Assembly: GCA_005784505.1 (NCBI GenBank)
Contig: VCAZ01000022.1
Coordinates: 62,001-126,000, forward strand
Direction: 5' to 3'
DNA from: Bagarius yarrelli
Lineage: Eukaryota > Chordata > Actinopteri > Siluriformes > Sisoridae
DNA: 64,000 nt
A program made the position numbers and the translations under genes. The notes under the pieces were generated by a model. The model saw nothing but the letters and a program-made list of their open reading frames with translations. It was not told where the DNA came from and ran no database searches. Position 1 is the stretch's first letter. Each line of letters opens with the position of its first letter. Below, one piece after another: positions 60,355 through 64,000 of the stretch.

Positions 60355-60545
60355 TGACTTTTTTATGGCGTCCCACAAGACTCCAGCGTAGGTCCCCTGC
60401 TCTTTAATTTGTATACACAGTTCTTTAAGTATCTATCGAACAGAAGCATTATATTGATGAGGTCCTGGTTTAGAGTCAGTTTGAATGTCAACAAACTTTA
60501 AAATAAACAACGAAAACAATTCTTGAGCTTTTAGTTGTGGGTGCA
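60355..60545 (+). mobile_element. L2-like LINE reverse transcriptase fragment
   Basis: One frame reads GVPQDSSVGPLLFNLYTQFF, a decayed GVPQGSSVGPLLFNLY block. About 80 bp later 'gaatgtcaacaaacttta' and 'cttttagttgtggg' recall the downstream NNFLKLN...EILVVG block. The element is short and dead. Confidence 0.65.
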
Positions 60546-60774
60546 AATGTGGGACTGTGATGGCAAGGTGGCAACTCAGCATGTGTGAACATCCTTAAAA
60601 GTGTCGAAAAAAAGCGTCTCAGACGGCTTCTTGTCAAGCTGCCGAGGGAACGCCGAACGTTGCGAAGCTGTCATCCTGGCTACTTTGAAGGATCTGATAT
60701 TTAAAAACATTTTGAATTTTTATTATTATTATTATTTTTTTTTTTTGTTATGACACCTCCTGCTTTGCGCGTAT

Positions 60775-61250
60775 TCGTATTTTTGAGATCTTTATTTTGA
60801 AAACACAATGCAGGAAATGTATTCAAAATGAAGACGCCCCTTCATCCGTTTCTGAGTAGGTGTCTCCAAACCCAGCAGGCTATTTCTGGAGATGGAGTGC
60901 TCCATTGTTTAATTGTATACCACAGCACAATCTGCACTCATGCACCCAGAGATATCAGGAGAGAAGATCACCATTGATCTGGATAATTTCTCTTAAATAA
61001 CGGCAGACCCTGAGGTCAGAAAGCAAATCCCGAAGTGGTAATATCAGCACAAGTGGACTTGGATTCTGCTTTAGGAACTTATTATCCGGTGAAGCTCTGG
61101 GCTTCTTACTTACAGCTGCGAAATAGAATTAAAAGCACACTGAGCTCCAGAAATAATAATGAGTAAAATTGAATGATGACCAAAGGATACTAACAGACCT
61201 GATCTGAGAACTGATCACTGAATATCAGCGTATAGAACGAGTCAAGGTCT
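60775..61250. promoter_or_regulatory. Candidate conserved non-coding block
   Basis: Unique repeat-free sequence with compact mixed composition and 'ccattgtttaattg' and 'gataatttctctt' cores. No coding frame. Composition-based candidate only. Confidence 0.2.
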
Positions 61251-62599
61251 GTCTAGTAAATAAATACACAAAAAATATCTGAAAGATTCATGTATTTTGT
61301 GTTGTTAAAGTTTATCAGAAGACAGAAAAATGGGTAGCCTACAGAGGTACACTGATGGGTGCATTTCATTAATATGACTAAAAATAAAGCATTGTGTAAA
61401 ACAGCACTTGAATAAGTCTTAAAACTTTCAAGTTCATCGAAGGTCACCAGTCAGCTGGGGTACTAAACAGACCATAACTTTATTTTTACATTGTATAGAA
61501 CTATTTCTGTATTAGAAGCAAAAACAGAACACAAGTATTTTTTGTTTAGTTTTGCGTGCTGATGTCCAGGCTGCCCAAACACAAAACAAAACTATGTCAA
61601 AAAGAAATTAATTCCTATCTTAGCAACCATTCGGTTTCTTTCTTGAAGACGTCCAGACAAAAATCTTTTTTTTTTTAGATAAATAAAAAACTGACTCAGA
61701 GACCCTGCAACACCGTAGTAGCTCTATGGTCCTGTCTCAACTTTCACTTTCAAATATTGTGGAGAACCAGGAAGTAAGTGATCCACTATTTCCTCTCTTT
61801 GAATTTTTTGTTTCTGTGCAAAATGTCACATGTATTCACATGTATTTGTCTTTATTAAATATTTATTTATTTTCTTTGCATAAATGGCACATTCCAGCAG
61901 GAGTAATATAATAAAAAAGTTGCATACCACCCAAAGTTTACTTTTCTTCCCAGAAATGATCGCCATCATTACAACAGGATGCATATCTCTGTTCATCAGA
62001 CACCACTTACAAATTGCCATAATGAGGGTGTACTTTAGTCCCACATGCTGTTTTGAGACTCTGAGATTCTCCATGAATGCCAATTGAGCCGAACACAAAA
62101 CACACAAAAGCGAAGAAAAGTGTGACTTTTGCACTTTTGCTTATGTGCTGAATCCTCTCTTGACGTAGTGGTGAGAAAAAAAAAAACAGGCAAAGCTAAG
62201 GAATGAAAAATGGCGAGAGAAATCCAAAGAAATATTTTTGAAACATGTGAAAAGCCAAAGTGATGCAGTAAATAAAAAGGGAAAAATGTAATGCTTAGAA
62301 ACTACACATGAATAAGTCATAACGCGTTTCAAAGCTGCCGCAAGGCCAAATAGTCCTGCAAAGATAAACTGATATTAATTATCAAATGTAACGAGAAATA
62401 CCTGAAAGTGTTTTTAAAACAAACAGGGAAATGGATCAGTTCAGTTTAGGACAGTTAGGAATGAGAATTGCTTTGATTTAAGACTTTCTGCTTATTGTGT
62501 AATAAATCTTCTGAATACAGGGCATAAAGACCGAAAAAACGACAAGCTGAAGGAAAAATGCACTGACAGAAACTGATAAATGCGCTAGCCCTGCATAAC

Positions 62600-63120
62600 C
62601 TTTACATAATAACTCAGCGGCTACTGTCGAGTCTTCCTAAATAGGTTAATGCAATCATCAACTTTTTCCTCTTTTCAGCTTAAAAAAAGCCAGTCGATGG
62701 CCGTGTGCTAGCGCGTCCCGGCAGATGAATCATCGCAGGGTGGGTTTTCATGTCCAGGGTTGAGGGATGGTAAGGTCGGGGAGTGGAGGGCTTGGCCATT
62801 GGGGATTACGATAAACAATATAACACATTCCCAAACTGACTGATTTTCATTTGTGTTGGTCCGGGTAAACAAGAAAATAATGGTCCAGTGTCAAAACAAA
62901 CCAGCCATAGACGCAAGAACGATTGGCGCGGTGGAGAATTTGAACCGTAATAGCAATGAATAATGAGGGAATACAAGAAGTCTTATTCGAAGCAATCTCA
63001 GGCTATTTTATATCCTCCCTCGCATCAATTTCGCAGCAGTCAATAAAAGCACTCTGTCCTTAGTGATTTTTAACCAGTATTAAGCGTAGGCAATCGATAG
63101 CGCAGAGGCGTTTCTGACTT
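62600..63120. promoter_or_regulatory. Candidate conserved non-coding block
   Basis: About 500 bp of unique sequence with CpGs ('tagcgcgtcccggcagatga', 'gattggcgcggtgg') and several homeodomain- or SOX-like cores (AATGAATAATG, AACAATA). No sustained frame. With 45120-45600 it is the best enhancer-like block in the desert. Confidence 0.3.
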
Positions 63121-63203
63121 AAGGCGAAAAAGTGCATGAGTATAAATGTTTGTGTTTAGGGACAGATTTTTTTAAGAACACATCTATGTGGGTGTATTGT
63201 TAT

Positions 63204-63205
<2 letters not shown>

Positions 63206-63234
<29 letters not shown>
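63206..63234. repeat. (TA)n microsatellite
   Basis: About 14 TA units; AT-rich flanks. Confidence 0.9.
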
Positions 63235-63238
<4 letters not shown>

Positions 63239-64000
63239 ATGTTCTGACTCTGCATTCTATCTGCATGTCTGTCAGTACATATTATTAAAGTGTAACTTGG
63301 TAAATTGGCCCAACTGGTTTAATAAACTTTTTAATAAAACTTACAAAATTGTTTTCTCTTTCTGCTTTGACCCAAGTTCCCACATTGGCACAGAAAACTA
63401 AAGCAAAGCAGGAAGTTGTAACAATAATGATGGTGTTTGAGAAATTGTGTATGCTTGATCTCATTTTTCACCAATATAAGTAACAATATTATTATTGATG
63501 GGTACCAAATTTTCATGTTTATTCAACTTTTTATTATATAACGTTATTGATATTTCCTACGTGACACCTGCTTAATTATCAGTAAAGTTTCTGTTTAAAG
63601 TCATTTGAATTGTTTTGTGAGGCAAGCTGAAAGACAAATGGTAGTTTTTGACGAAAACAATGCCAGACGGAAAGGACAATACATTGGAAACAGGATTGAA
63701 GAAGGCCATCTGTGTCAAACTCTATTAGTTCTTGATAAACAGCAGAATGAAAAGGGTTTGGCAGCAGACTGGGCTGCTTTGGTTTTAAACTTAAAGCTCA
63801 CACAGCTACCTTGCCTTTGCCACATCTGCTTGCCTTTGACAACAGAGAAAATTAGATGAATAAAAATGGCAACAGGGAGTTGAAAGTGAAAGCAGTCTGA
63901 TCGCTCTGTCTGTCTGAAGCCGGCTATCACAGCGAGGCCCTCAGGACCGAATGTGGTCAAATGTAGCCAATCAATCTCAGAAACTTCCTTCCTCACAGAA

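Noticed and set aside
1..64000. CRISPR arrays, operons, phage or bacterial mobile elements
   Set aside because: The window is clearly eukaryotic, with GT-AG introns and vertebrate genes; direct repeats here are microsatellites, SINEs and one tandem duplication.

Overview
This window is vertebrate nuclear DNA, most likely from a teleost fish. The genes are split by GT-AG introns. Introns and intergenic DNA are full of (CA)n, (TA)n and (CT)n microsatellites, tRNA-derived SINE copies of the kind that end in a 'cccttaacccc' block, L2-like reverse transcriptase fragments and hAT-like MITEs. The SINE type fits ostariophysan fishes such as catfishes and characins, but I cannot fix the species.

Layout. 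1-2007 is 5' flank with CCAAT boxes and no proven first exon. 2008-10383 (+) is fam193b, nine coding exons and its stop. 10384-13617 is a repeat-rich spacer. 13618-20488 (+) is a complete 17-exon ddx41 (612 codons) behind a three-CCAAT promoter. 21979-27560 (+) is a five-exon Dok adaptor gene (433 codons), called dok3 mainly from synteny. 29302-29976 (-) is a single-exon atonal/ATOH1-type bHLH gene, convergent with dok3. From about 30 kb to 64 kb I find no convincing protein-coding gene. That stretch alternates repeats with compact, CpG-containing unique blocks that look like developmental regulatory DNA. It also holds one promoter-like stretch (53.28-53.61 kb) followed by a short possible first exon.

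Gene relationships. FAM193B, DDX41 and DOK3 lie side by side in the same order and orientation on human 5q35.3, so this is an ancient conserved block. DDX41 is a spliceosomal and innate-sensing DEAD-box protein, DOK3 an immunoreceptor adaptor, and FAM193B poorly characterised. They do not form one pathway. The added atoh1-type gene is notable because mammalian ATOH1 is on a different chromosome; the desert beside it may be its regulatory domain. Other points worth checking: a 1.1 kb tandem duplication in a fam193b intron whose copies differ mainly by indels (true duplication or assembly artefact), repeats placed at the dok3 exon 4 and ddx41 exon 13 splice acceptors, and a SINE that may supply a ddx41 polyadenylation signal. 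I found no clear evidence of a novel biological system.
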